Of a stretch of DNA of 64,000 nucleotides, positions 48,165 to 59,984 are shown piece after piece (position 1 is the stretch's first letter; the number at the start of each line of letters is the position of its first letter). The notes under the pieces were generated by a model. That model made no database searches and was not told the DNA's origin. It saw only the letters and a program-made list of their open reading frames with translations. The DNA is taken from the NCBI GenBank assembly GCA_032622095.1, contig CP136061.1, positions 190,284,369 through 190,348,368 of the forward strand, in the 5' to 3' direction. This stretch comes from Siphonodentalium dalli. Taxonomy: Eukaryota; Mollusca; Scaphopoda; Gadilida; Siphonodentaliidae. The translations under genes were made by a program, and so were the position numbers.

Positions 48165-48960
48165 TACGTAACGAGACTATAATACAAATGAAAAAATAAA
48201 TTCAGGGAGGGGTGGGCGATACAGGGAACTAAGGGTTGAACCGATATAAATTTATAGAGCGATAATGACCAATGTTGACATATTATGGATCTCAACTCTA
48301 CTGAACATTGCAACAAGGCTATAAAATAGGGGGTGTCAGAATCTTAGTCATCTCTATATAGTGTCAGAATAGTCATTTATGGACTTCTATAAGATGTTGG
48401 GTTGGTTATATGGACTCGGAGAAAAAGGGGTTTGTACCGATGAACTGACATAAATTAGTGGAGCGATGTTGCCATGTAATGTATCGCGACTGTACTAAAG
48501 CAGCAATGATATAAAATTGGGGGGGGGGGGGGGGTCTGAAATTATCTCTATGTCTATAGATGGCACCAGGATTATATAGAAAGGAATAGCAATTGATATA
48601 CGTATACGGTATACTATAGTAATACCATAGACATATAAGTACAAGTATCACACGATAAAATATTACGTAACGTGACTATACCGATGAAAGAAATAAATAA
48701 ATTGGACCGGGATTAGAGGTTGAGTTGGATATATGTGGATAATTGGATATGGAATTCATACCGATGAAACGATACAAATTAGTGGAGCGATAAAGACCAA
48801 TTTTGACACTTAGTCAGGCTACGCGGGAGAAAATAGGGGTTGATACGATAGACCAAAATAAATTTATCGGGTGATAATGACCAATGTTGATGTATAAAGT
48901 AACGCGACTGTACTGTCACACAATTATCAGGTGTAACCGGTCAAATATGGACTCTAGTGA
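48165..48960. repeat. Diverged repeats of an ACGTAACG-GACTATA unit
   Basis: TACGTAACGAGACTATAATA, TTACGTAACGTGACTATACC and AATTAGTGGAGCGATAA-like words recur three to four times at about 240-bp steps. A G15 run lies near 48519-48533. No coding frame. Confidence 0.5.
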
Positions 48961-49007
48961 CCAATATGGAACAGCTCAGAAAATATTTGCAGGGCCCTAA
49001 AATTTAT

Positions 49008-49340
49008 TTAACATGGCATTTGCCATTAAAATCGATTTATGTCGATAAAATGTCATTTTTCAAAATTTTAAGCTGAGACTTGGTGTTTGTGCGTGGGATA
49101 GTTATATATTCCTAAAATGACAGAGTACAGCACGAAATTATGTTTTAGATGGAAGAAATGAATTTTTTTCAATGATAAAATTTAACATGGCATTTGCCAT
49201 TAAAATCGATTTATGTCGATAAAACTGTCATTTTTCAAAATTTTAAGCTGAGACTTGGTGTATGTGCGTGGGATACATATATATTCCTAAAATATATATA
49301 GTCCAGCGCGTAATTATGTTTTAGATGGAAGAAATTGAAT
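49008..49340. repeat. 174-bp tandem duplication
   Basis: ACATGGCATTTGCCATTAAA occurs at 49011 and 49185. Both copies go on through TTTTAAGCTGAGACTTGGTG and TTATGTTTTAGATGGAAG. Confidence 0.9.
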
Positions 49341-49591
49341 TTGTTTTCGATAATAAATTTGCAGCGTGGACAGGTCAACCCGGTCATCGAGTGCGCTCAA
49401 TTTGTAAACAAAGTTTTGTCAATAGTCGTTTTGGTCAAACTATCCCTTTTTAGACCGGGACAGCAGATCCGAATAGTAGCTAAGATGTATTTAGATAGAA
49501 TTATCAAAAGAATTTGACCGATTCGGTGCAGTTTAAGAGAATCGAGTGGAGAAATCTTGGTGATAATTCCAGAAAATAAAGATGGCGGAGA

Positions 49592-50084
49592 ATCACAATG
49601 AAACTACCCACAATTCACTTCAATACACCAGGGGGGTTCGCAATGGGTTACACATTATTTTCAGTCTATCAAATTATTTATATTTTCAACAACAAGTGAC
49701 TTTAAGTTTACAATTTCAGCCTATCATGACTCTATCGATACGATTTATCATATTTTCATAAACATATTATACACCGGTGGCGTTAACTTTACAATTTCGG
49801 CATCTACGTGATTCTATCGGTACGATTGAGTAATGGTACAAAACAAAATGTCCAAGAATACATTAGGGGCTCCCAATGGGTTATATATTATTTTCAGTCT
49901 ATCAAATTATTTATATTTTCATAAACATATTATACACCGGTGGCGTTAACTTTACAATTTCGGCATCTACGTGATTCTATTGGTACGATTGAGTAAGGTA
50001 CAAAAAATCTCCAAGAATACATTCGCCCTGTCCACCACACAATATCAAAATCACAGAAACTAGATACACCACATGTGGCGTAAT
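49592..50084. repeat. 493-bp direct duplication, copy 1
   Basis: It matches 52449-52941 at a constant offset of 2857 bases with very few differences and no net indel. Within each copy, CAATGGGTTACACATTATTT and CAATGGGTTATATATTATTT show an older internal duplication. No ORF is conserved in it. Confidence 0.92.
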
Positions 50085-50379
50085 AATATTTGTAACTGTA
50101 GGATTCTTTGCTTTTTTATATCTTCTATTAAAAAATGAGAGATCCGTAGACAATCTAAAATATGATTGGGTGAAAGGTTATCGTGCTTGTATATGCTTTA
50201 ATAGCTGCATATTCTATAATTTAAACTAGATAACCAGCATCCAGCAAGCGGATGCCCGACATAAACTTCATAAACTACGTAATCAGAACATTGTATGGGT
50301 GTCAACGAACTGTTAACGTCTTATTTTTGGCTTTTTGTTGAGTAAAATATGTCTACGAAAATAGACAACACTATGTGCC

Positions 50380-50930
50380 CCCTCTTCGTCCGGGCTATTT
50401 AGGGATTTATTTGTGATCGTCTCCGCCTGGACAAACTATTGTTCGATCGGCCCGGAAACATGCCTATATGAGCGAATATGGTCAAGGTCAAGGACACGGT
50501 CGCACTTGAAATTGGACCCACCCATATTGTTCCCGGGATCAAAGTAGGCCTACATTATACCAAATTTGAATCGGATCGGTCGAGGTCCAGAAACATGCCT
50601 ATACGAGCGTATATGAGCGAGGTCAAGGTCAAGGACACGGTCGCAAGTGAAATTGGACCCACCCATAGTGTTCCCGTGATAAAAGTAGACCCAGCTACCA
50701 AATTTGAGTGGGATCGGTCGAGGTCCAGAAACATGCCTATATGAGCGTATTTGAGCGAGGTCAAGGTAAAGGACACGGTCGCACGTGAAATAGGACCCGC
50801 CCATATTGTTCCCCGGATCAAAGTAGGCCTACACACCAAATTTGAGTCGGATCGGTTGAGCAGTTTTTCGAGTCTATAACACAAATACATACATACAGAC
50901 AGAAGTTCCAAAACATATAATAGATCAAAT
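50380..50930. repeat. GGTCAAGGTCAAGGACACGG tandem units
   Basis: Three units of about 110-125 bp contain CGGATCGGTCGAGGTCCAG, ATGCCTATATGAGCG and GAAATTGGACCCACCCAT and end with an ATACATACAGACAG tail. They are inverse relatives of 17640-17830. Confidence 0.8.
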
Positions 50931-51724
50931 ACAAGACAGATAACTCTATATATCCCATTTACGCTCACGCTTTCCGAAGTCCAGCGCTATGAAATTTCAC
51001 TATTGTTAACCGGCTATTGACTCATGGAAATGTAGGGCCTGCAAAACGCGTTATTTTTCAAACTAGCCGGCGACTTTGTGAATTTTGATAGGCGTAGCAC
51101 AGGTTATTGAATAACCATAGAAAGGTAGTGTGATTCATCGAAATTAATGACAAGTGGTGCAAATTTCAACTTTTTGCATAGTTTGTTGTGTTTATCTTTG
51201 TATACTTTCACAAAATTGGCAGTTTGAACCATGTATACCATGGCAAATATTAGCCATAGTTTTACCCGTATAGAACGATTAAATTGGGAGAGAACCGACT
51301 CGATCAGGAGAGAACCCAAACAATTATCAAAATTCGTGGTTTTTGTCGTTGTTATGACTCGCACAATGAAAGTTTCGTTATTAGCACGCCCATTGGTGCC
51401 ACAGATTGCGATGGGATTGAAAATAACTAATCGAATTATCACACAGATGCCTCAAAATTGCGTTTTAACTGTCAAAACGTCGTGAAAATGTATAATTTCG
51501 ATCATCAGGAACCGTCACAAATCAGTCAAGAACCATCACAAACCGGCGATAGAACGATTTCCGATGTAATCGGTGGAAAAAAATTGTAACCGGTGCATAC
51601 TCAAACGTTAACAGAATTGGACCAGAATATTGTTATAAAGAAGTTAGCGAATTCTGATTTACATGGTTTTGCCAATGTATGCCCTGTTCACCAGCATTTT
51701 AGATATCACAAAATCCAATATATA

Positions 51725-52290
51725 TGATACTAGCAGGTGGACCCGACTTCGTCCGGGCTGTTTCCCCTCTGCTTTTCGGTGAATTGCGCGATTTGACCTT
51801 GAATTGTCAATTTTGAAGGTCAAGGTCAGGTGGGGTCACGATTTGACCCGTCCAAAACACTGCCAGGACAAAAGTACCCGACAAAAGTACCCGTCGAAAT
51901 CCATCCGGTTTTACCCGATTTGACCTCGAATTGATCATTTTGAAGGTCAAGGTCAGGTCGGTGTCACGAATTGACCCGTCCAAAACACTCAGTGGACAAA
52001 AGTAACCCGATGTATCAAATTTCGTCGAAATCCCATCAAAATTCGCGATTTGACCTTGAATTGACCCGATTTCAAGGTCAAAGCCCGGTCGCACGGGCAA
52101 ACGAATAGGTGGACCCGACTTCGTCCGGGCTGTTTCCCCTCTGCTTTTCGGCGAATTGCGCGATTTGACCTTGAATTGTCCATTTTGAACGTCAAGGTCA
52201 GGTGGGGTCACGATTTGACCCGTCCAAAACACTGCCCGGACCAAAGTACCCGACAAAAGTACCCGTCGAAAACCATCCGGTTTTACAAAA
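51725..52290. repeat. GACCTTGA-rich dispersed repeat, second copy
   Basis: GGACCCGACTTCGTCCGGGC occurs at about 51738 and 52112, followed by TTTCCCCTCTGCTTTTCGG and GATTTGACCTTGAATTG. It is related to the intronic block at 18525-19115. The 149-codon frame on the minus strand is a shadow of the repeat. Confidence 0.8.
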
Positions 52291-52448
52291 TCGAATTATT
52301 GATATCGCAAAACAGTAAGCACTTAGCGATATCAATAAATCGATTTTGTGATATCATAAATTCATTTTGTGATATTATAAAATTGAATTGTGATATTTAC
52401 TGGAGAATATGGCATAGCTGGACAACTATTCCTTCAAAAGTTTGTGAC

Positions 52449-52941
52449 ATCACAATGAAACTACCCACAATTCATTTCACTACACCAGGGGGGTTCGCAA
52501 TGGGTTACACATTATTTTCAGTCTATCAAATTATTTATATTTTCAACAACAAGTGACTTTAAGTTTACAATTTCAGCCTATCCTGACTCTATCGATACGA
52601 TTTATCATATTTTCATAAACATATTATACACCGGTGGCGTTAACTTTACAATTTCGGCATCTACGTGATTCTATCGGTACGATTGAGTAATGGTACAAAA
52701 CAAAATGTCCAAGAATACATTAGGGGCTCCCAATGGGTTATATATTATTTTCAGTCTATCAAATTATTTATATTTTCATAAACATATTATATTCCGGTGG
52801 CGTTAACTTTACAATTTCGGCATCTACGTGATTCTATCGGTACGATTGAGTAAGGTACAAAAAATCTCCAAGAATACATTCGCCCTGTCCACCACACAAT
52901 ATCAAAATCACAGAAACTAGATACACCACATGTGGCGTAAT
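52449..52941. repeat. 493-bp direct duplication, copy 2
   Basis: Copy of 49592-50084, sharing both ends (ATCACAATGAAACTACCC and CACATGTGGCGTAAT). Confidence 0.92.
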
Positions 52942-54943
52942 GAAGTGAAATCACATTGTCTCGCCATTTCTACTATATGTCTCAGTTCTTTTTCCCTGTT
53001 TGCACGCCTACTTATGTAAGCATCGATTGTCCGTAGATATATCGTCATCGTTATCAGTAGTAAGGGGGTCTCGTTACTCCCACATCTAAAAATTGATTTT
53101 TTGGATCTAAAATTGTTTGTACTAAAATATTCCCAAAAAAAAAAAAATTCAAAACCCAAAATATTTTTTCAAAAGTTTGAAAAAAAAAAAGTTTTAATCT
53201 CAAAAATTTATAATGAGTTTTCGGTTTTGGATAATCTCGGTATTAAAATTTTTTTAATTATTTGCGTGTAATATCTTTTGTTATTTTTGTTCAACCAAAT
53301 TTTAAATATTTTTCATGAAATAGCTTTTATACCAATTATATGTGTATGGACAGGTCCGAGTCGCTGTAATTTTGGACATTGTCACCATCGGTATGAATGC
53401 ATACATTCCAATGTTTATCAATCAGACGCAGTCCATACATCATATAATTGTCATACCTGAAATAATTTGACACCATTACTCTTACATGAATAATAAAGAG
53501 CGTTTATTCTTTACTTCTCTATCACGATGAAGTTATTGAGTATATGACAGGTGTGCATTATCGCGAATTATTGGAAGTATTGAGATGTACTATGTTGAAT
53601 CATGAGCGGACGAAGAGGGTAATGTGAAATTACAACCCCAGAATGAACTGACATATTCGATGGAACAAATTTTCAAGTATGTACACGCCACATTGGGGGT
53701 AACAATGTCGAAAAGAGTCGCACCTTGGTTTACCAAATGACTTCTATTATATCCCGTTGACAGTTATATGTGGTCCGAGTCGTTCAATTATCGATATCTT
53801 GTCTGAACAACATTAGTTGTTTAACGGGTTATTATCACGTAAGGTTGATAAACTGTGTCATTGTTAGCATTAACGCGATAATTAGTTATCCAAAAAATAT
53901 GCATACATAATACGTACAGGTCATGAGACACTCAATAATTGAAGTTACTTCGGTGTCATTGTTATAACAACATTACGTAATAACCACTTATCTCCCCACA
54001 TTCATACTTACACTCATAGATATTTGTATACCAAAACTCCATAACATAGTTAGCACCGATGAGGCAACATTATATCACTGCTATTGTATCATTTTACAGT
54101 TATGAGTGTTTCGACTCGTTTGACATTAACTCCCCATCGCGTATGAAACTCTGCTAATTTTATTAATCGATGTTTAGAAATAGCTCTATACTAATTGCAT
54201 GTGTGTAGCTGTTCATTATTCTCGAGAACTGAATACGTCCAGGTAGTAAGACTTACGCTCATATATAATCTTATATATAATGTTGCCTCATCTGTGCTAA
54301 CTATTTTCGGGAGTTATGGTATACAAATATCTATGATTGCGTGTGTGATCACCTGTACATATCAGTTTATCGAGCTATTCATACTTACGCCAAAGTAAGT
54401 AATCTGTACATATTAAGCTTATTAGCAGCTTATCACGTGATCAGTAAGTGTGCCAATCGGGTGTCCACATATGTCCACAATGTTTTATTTGCAATAATTG
54501 GACATTATACTCTCACGTAAATAACAAGGAGCCTTTATTTATTACCTCTCTATCACGATGAAGTTATTAAGCATCGTGTAGCACTATTTCACCAAAAGGT
54601 CACATGTTAGACGTGCACACGTATACATACGTAATATCAGACTAAACAAAGCTGTTGATATGTTTCTTTCATCTTTTATATGATGGCGCTATATGTTATA
54701 TACTCGATAGACCTAGTTACCGCCTGTGCTCAATCGCACATAAGCGAAACAAACGCTCTTTATTTAAATAACAGGGAGGCTACTCTAACACTCTTAGTTT
54801 TTCCAACAAAATAGTTATCAAATTCGATCACCAATAGAACTGTCTGTGAAACAACGATGACTTATAACAATCTTTAACTTATTTATCGATCTATGCTAGA
54901 ACATGGCCGCAACAAAATCATGACCATTACAAAAAACATTACC
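52942..54943. other. Gene-free stretch with two copies of AATAAAGAGCGTTT
   Basis: Exact copies lie at 53492 and 54751 (reverse). A-rich and T-rich runs fill 53130-53260. No gene is recognised. Confidence 0.4.
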
Positions 54944-55543
54944 TTAAAGGGGTACTGTACGCCATTTTCAATAAATTCCCGGTGATAACAACGATCTATT
55001 ATCGATACTATATAGAAACATAAGTAATTTGAGTCGAAGATGTATTCTGTAAACGCTCAGGTTAATAGGCTATCTTAAAATTTAATAATTTAAAAGTTAA
55101 TAATTTAATATAAATTGATTTTATGGCTCCAGCCATAAAATGGCGTCTCTTAAAATTGGAATTTCCGTGTACAAAACGTAATCAAATTATAATTGAGGGA
55201 TACTGGATTAATAAAACAATTGCACACACGATCGTTTGAAACATTATGCTTATACGGGGAGAAAACCCAAGCCACTCATTGACTAGTGACCATACACTAA
55301 CTTAAATGAGTATATGGGACTACTAAGCATATAATATAATGTTTATTTGATTCATTTGGTTGAAAACTGTACAAAAATTACTCGACAACGACAATTTGTA
55401 TTTTTGCATTCCGGTAAATTTGCCATCCGTAACAATACTTCGTACTCGACAGACTTTCAAAAAATGGAAAAGTTGTTACCTTATTCTCCGACTCGGGGAT
55501 TATAGAAACCAACAACAACATCTTGGGTACAGTACCCCTTTAA
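54944..55543. mobile_element. TTAA-flanked MITE, family K1, copy 3
   Basis: TTAA lies at both ends. The interior (GTATTCTGTAAACGCTCAGG, CTCGACAACGACAATTTG) matches copy 2 almost base for base. It is a recent non-autonomous transposon. Confidence 0.88.
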
Positions 55544-55998
55544 CCTTACCATTACGCATGAATATAAATTTACCATGCGTAAATATTGTCAGATTATCGT
55601 CTGATGAGCAAATCCGATGTTTACATTATACTTAATCTCAGGTATGACTAGAATTGTATCATGTGTGCACATGACATCATTAGAAGGGGCAATACACTCA
55701 AGGAGTTAAAGTGACACGAAACAAGGGACGTGATGCAATATTGGTGTTTGAATATTAAAGGAACACAAGACACTCTAAAGGGACACAAGACACTCATTAT
55801 GAATGAATGTTAACAATACAAGCGCAGTGGTTGGAAGTTAAAATGACACAGAACAATATTTAAAGTTCAAATTTTCGGGCACTTAATGCGCCTTTTATCA
55901 TTACGTATCGTTTCTCACTCTACAATTCCCAATAATCCACTCACTCTCTCCCCAGCTTATAGATATATAACGAAAACGAGAATATCATGTTGATGAAG

Positions 55999-56004
55999 TT
56001 TATT
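55999..56004 (-). terminator. Poly(A) signal of the 56.0-56.5 kb gene
   Basis: AATAAA on the minus strand lies 5 bases after the stop codon. The closeness is unusual but supports real transcription in this direction. Confidence 0.55.
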
Positions 56005-56009
56005 GAAAT

Positions 56010-56513
56010 TTAATCGTCCGAATTGTCATCACTTTCGTCAGAAGTGTCATTTGTTTCGTCCATGAATTTTTCTAGCATCGGTTTGTACTTTAATATTGAC
56101 ATTTTCACTGCATCACATTCTCCATAACCATTATTCAAATATTTGTCGACTTTATCCATGACTCTGTTGTGCAGAGTCCCATTGCGGAGCTGCAGATACG
56201 ATACTATTGTCCATGCATAACCATTCATAAATTGGTTCATATCTTTACTTTTAAGGTCCTTGTCAGCTTGTTCTTTTGCTTCTGTTTCTTTCGAGTCATT
56301 TTCCTTATACGTGTCCACTTTATCACTCCATTCCTCACGTGTTTTATCTCTACTTTCATCACACAAACTTTTGAAGTATTCATCTTCATTCAATTTAATT
56401 TTCTTATTCTGACTATCATCCGTGTCCTCAGTTAATTTTCGTTTAAGGGGTGTATATTGGGAATAGCAGAAGGCTAGATAGTCCGTTAGCAGATACAACA
56501 TCCTGACAAACAT
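56010..56513 (-). CDS. Hypothetical acidic protein, 167 aa, with a possible nuclear localisation signal
   Basis: An intact frame of 167 codons encodes a highly charged protein. Residues 24-40 (KRKLTEDTDDSQNKKIK) look like a bipartite nuclear localisation signal. Residues 41-95 are rich in Glu, Lys and Asp and probably helical or disordered. Residues 96-150 look globular, with aromatic and aliphatic residues (MNGYAWTIVSYLQLRNG). The end (DETNDTSDESDDNSDD) is an acidic tail with possible CK2 sites. I know no family for it. The start is uncertain: residues 1-19 are hydrophobic, and TTTGTCAG just before the second Met could be a splice acceptor. AATAAA follows the stop directly. Composition differs clearly from the repeat-derived frames around it. 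Confidence 0.55.
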   Translation of the reverse strand: MFVRMLYLLTDYLAFCYSQYTPLKRKLTEDTDDSQNKKIKLNEDEYFKSLCDESRDKTREEWSDKVDTYKENDSKETEAKEQADKDLKSKDMNQFMNGYAWTIVSYLQLRNGTLHNRVMDKVDKYLNNGYGECDAVKMSILKYKPMLEKFMDETNDTSDESDDNSDD

Positions 56514-56779
56514 TTTTGTTTCACATCAAATACATATTTGGCTGTTTGAGATATCTGTTTCAACAGTAACCCAGTTGAGTAACCTATTTTGAATATGGCA
56601 TACCCGCCTTACTGTCTGCATTCGCAACATTAATGTTCTTTACAAACAGCTACGTGTACATCGAAAACAATTCACTGTTTTTCTCATATATAGGATGGAT
56701 CTTTAATAAATGTAAGAAATGTTTCCCTGCATAATTTGTGTTTTATACCATTATTTTTTCTAAAAAGGGGGCCGGCCCG

Positions 56780-56787
56780 GGGGGGGG

Positions 56788-56871
<84 letters not shown>

Positions 56872-56886
56872 ATGAGAGAGAGATGG
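56780..56886. repeat. (GA)n microsatellite after a G run
   Basis: GGGGGGGG is followed by about 45 AG repeats. Leu/Ser frames on the minus strand are artefacts. Confidence 0.96.
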
Positions 56887-57210
56887 GGGGGTAATTTATT
56901 GTTTCGTCGAGTTTTGATTAAGAAGGATTGTTTGGGGTCGATTTTCTTCACAATGAAAGATTGTCTACATCTGAGTCAGCACAACTCGGAAAATTACGAT
57001 TTTTGTGAGATAATATTCGGTGTTCAAATATTCATTGAATTGAGGGGGCGTTGTTTGTGGTATTAATTGAAAGAGGAACCGTTCGCCGAGCTATCCGTGA
57101 CGACATCGGTGTCATAGCTCGGATAACTGAGCTAAATTTTGTCAGTTTCCGAGCGATGGTAAAACCGGGGAAATGCTATCGTTCCGGTTGTATATCATGG
57201 TGGGTATGGG

Positions 57211-57309
57211 AACACAGGTCCCCAAATTTTTGTTTACCCCACCCCAATAGTACTTCTATAGGATTAAGTACTATTGGGGTGGGGTCAATATTTGTTCTGG
57301 GGACCTGTG
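57211..57309. repeat. Hairpin of 99 bp
   Basis: ACACAGGTCCCCAAATTTTTG and its near-inverse, TTTGTTCTGGGGACCTGTGT, enclose CCCCACCCCAATAGTACTT and its inverse. This is a foldback unit. Confidence 0.8.
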
Positions 57310-57425
57310 TATGGGAACGGCGCGCGTGAGGGCAACGAAGAGTTAACAACACACGAAGCCCCATGTGCTTAATCTGGAGTTTATAAATTCGCATGTCATT
57401 TAGAAACAATGGAATACTAAGTGAG

Positions 57426-57640
57426 ATTTATCCATCTTACAACCGCAATTTGTCCGTTTTGATCACGTGGTTCTGCCAACTTGTGGGCTACATCTCCGAA
57501 AATTAATAGATTTCAAAAATCGATATCTAATCACTCTGAGCTTTGATGGGTGGGTTCCTCGACTCGAATCAAATATGTTTTACCCCCAAAGCTAAAGAAA
57601 TACTAATATAGGACCCTCTGATCGGATTGAGTACCTTTAA
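57426..57640. mobile_element. K2-family MITE, single arm
   Basis: It runs from ATCCATCTTACAACCGCAAT to CGGATTGAGTACCTTTAA and is the inverse of the arm at 44281-44500. Confidence 0.7.
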
Positions 57641-58640
57641 CTATATATTGTGCCTAATTATATACTCGTGTCAGCAAGAAGATAAAAAATTAAGAAGAAA
57701 AAAAACTACAACACGTATAGTGGGGGGTCCCATAATGTTGTTGTACTTATTGTGTAATTATATATTAAGTACATGTATGCTATATGCTTTAATTATTGTC
57801 CACGGCAATGAAGCATACCAGACCCTCATACCGATAAAAGTCATAACACCTTGTTTGAACAAGCAAAGTTAGATATAAAAGCGGATGTACGGGTGTACGG
57901 TAATTTAATTAATAACAATAAAATTTAAAATGCTATATATCTGTCGCGAGAATCACGATTATTTATAGAGCTGAGTCAGTATTTGCAAATATGCGACAAT
58001 GAAATAGGTAAATGACTGGCTGGGCTTCGCGCACAAATTATATTAGTCACATTAAGATTTCAGAACTACCGTTAACTTGGGCGACGAAGTTTGTTGTCAA
58101 AACATACTTCGAATACTTTCTTTATCGAATAGCTTTAAAGTATACTTTTAAAAGTGTGTAGCCTTGAATATAGCTGCTCCAGTTGTTTATTCGCGGATAA
58201 GATGTAAGTTTTTTGTCATTAGTGAATCGCTGAATGAAATGTATCCATTTTATTTTGCCTTATAATTGGGAAATTCTCATTTGAGATAAATCAGCATTGG
58301 GGAGAGCGGAAATGTAATCATAATACCAAGACACCTCATCCGATTGTGTCGATATTGAATGCATACGAATTTTTTTAAAACACTGTCACCTCTGCATGTT
58401 TGTTGACGTTTTCCCATTTTTGATGTTCCTTTTTTTTAATTTCGGTACAACGTTTTCGTGCAGAGTTGAAAATAATTGTTTCCTCCTCTTACTTATTCGT
58501 ATTACATAACATTTATTGAAAAAATATTCCCACGCGGGCAGACCAGTTGACATATAAAGACAATTTCAACACAATTCAAGACAACATGGTATGTAGAACA
58601 ATAATTCTTCCTTGCATAATTCGAGTACTAGTCTGGTCAT
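57641..58640. other. Gene-free stretch
   Basis: No gene or repeat is recognised; AT-rich. Confidence 0.3.
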
Positions 58641-59560
58641 TGAGACTCGATTTTGAGGTGAACCTAGAACAAATTGTTGTAAAGCTGTTTTTGTGTGTCG
58701 TTTTGTCGGGCGGAATCTAGGGAACAATATATCCAAAATCCGCTGAAATCCGCTTTGGGGAAATAATTCTACTGCTCTTTGAAATAAGGTCGTATTTATG
58801 GCTTTTTGTGTCAATTTTGCTGTTCGTTATTAGTCCAGTCAATCTGATGGAAAGAAACACCCAACCGTGAACAAATTGCTATGCAATGTCTTTTGGAGTG
58901 TTTGAATGTCAATATACCCATATAATAACATAACCAAAATCCCCATGAAACGTCATTTTTGGGTCAAATGTCAGGAATATGTAAAAACATAAAATGGTGA
59001 AAATTGTAATTATCTGGTTGTGACTCGGATTGTATGGTGACCCATATTAAATTGGCAACAAGCTGTTTTTATTTTGGTGTTATTTTGTCGGGCAGAATCT
59101 GGGGAATAATATATCCAAAATTCGTCCTATTTATGGATATTTTGTGTCAGATTTGTAGTTCCTTATTAGTCCAGTCAAACTGATGGAACGAAACGCCAAA
59201 CCGTGAACAAGTTTACTATGCAATGACTTTTGGTGTTTTTGAGTGTGACTATACTCAAATAATAACATATCCAAAATCCCAATGAATTCCAGGATGGAAA
59301 TGTCGTCATTTTTGGGTCAAAAGACTGGAATATGTAAAAATAAATGATGAAAATTGGAATTTTGTTAATAAACAAATCTGCCAACCATAAACGCTCATCC
59401 TAGTTCCCTGACTGCCAAATGTGACAAAATAATAACATATTCAAAAATTCCATGCGTGTCATTTAGGGAAAGTCGTTAATTTTTGATAAAAATGAAGAAA
59501 ATATGTAAGAAAATGGAGAAAATTTGAATTTAGTCCGGGAACCAGGTCGGCCAACATGCA
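58640..59560. repeat. About 336-bp tandem repeat, two units and a partial third
   Basis: TTATTAGTCCAGTCAA at 58827 and 59163 and TTGTCGGGC(G/A)GAATCT show the period. The third unit is partial (AATAACATATTCAAAAATTCC near 59428). An 82-codon frame in the first unit is not kept in the second. Confidence 0.8.
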
Positions 59561-59984
59561 CCCCCAGACTGGGGCCTCAGTATTTAACTTGATCCATTTT
59601 TTTTACGTAACAATGTCTGCTCAAACTATTTTGACGCTAACACGTGGCCGTGTATATATGTACCAGACAATATGGCGGCCATTTCCTGGAGTGTACTACC
59701 AATCGCTTCGATATCCTCTTAATTTATTAATGTGACAGAAACCTGCGACAAAAATGCATTATTCTTGTTGCCATACCATATAATATGCCTGCCATTTCGT
59801 ACATAACTTGACTCTAAAACTCTAAAATGGCGAATCCTAATCCGTTATGATCAGTCATATCCCGAGGATTTGACAATTCGGTGTCTAAAACGTTTTCAAT
59901 CGGAAGTGAACAATTGAAGTGCTTTTGTTTTGTTTTTTGTTGTTTACTAAATCTTACGATATCGAATAAATCTATAGCCAACAT

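Noticed and set aside
51104-51442. 112-codon minus-strand ORF
   Set aside because: It has no domain, no splice or poly(A) context and composition like nearby AT-rich DNA; I could not support a gene.
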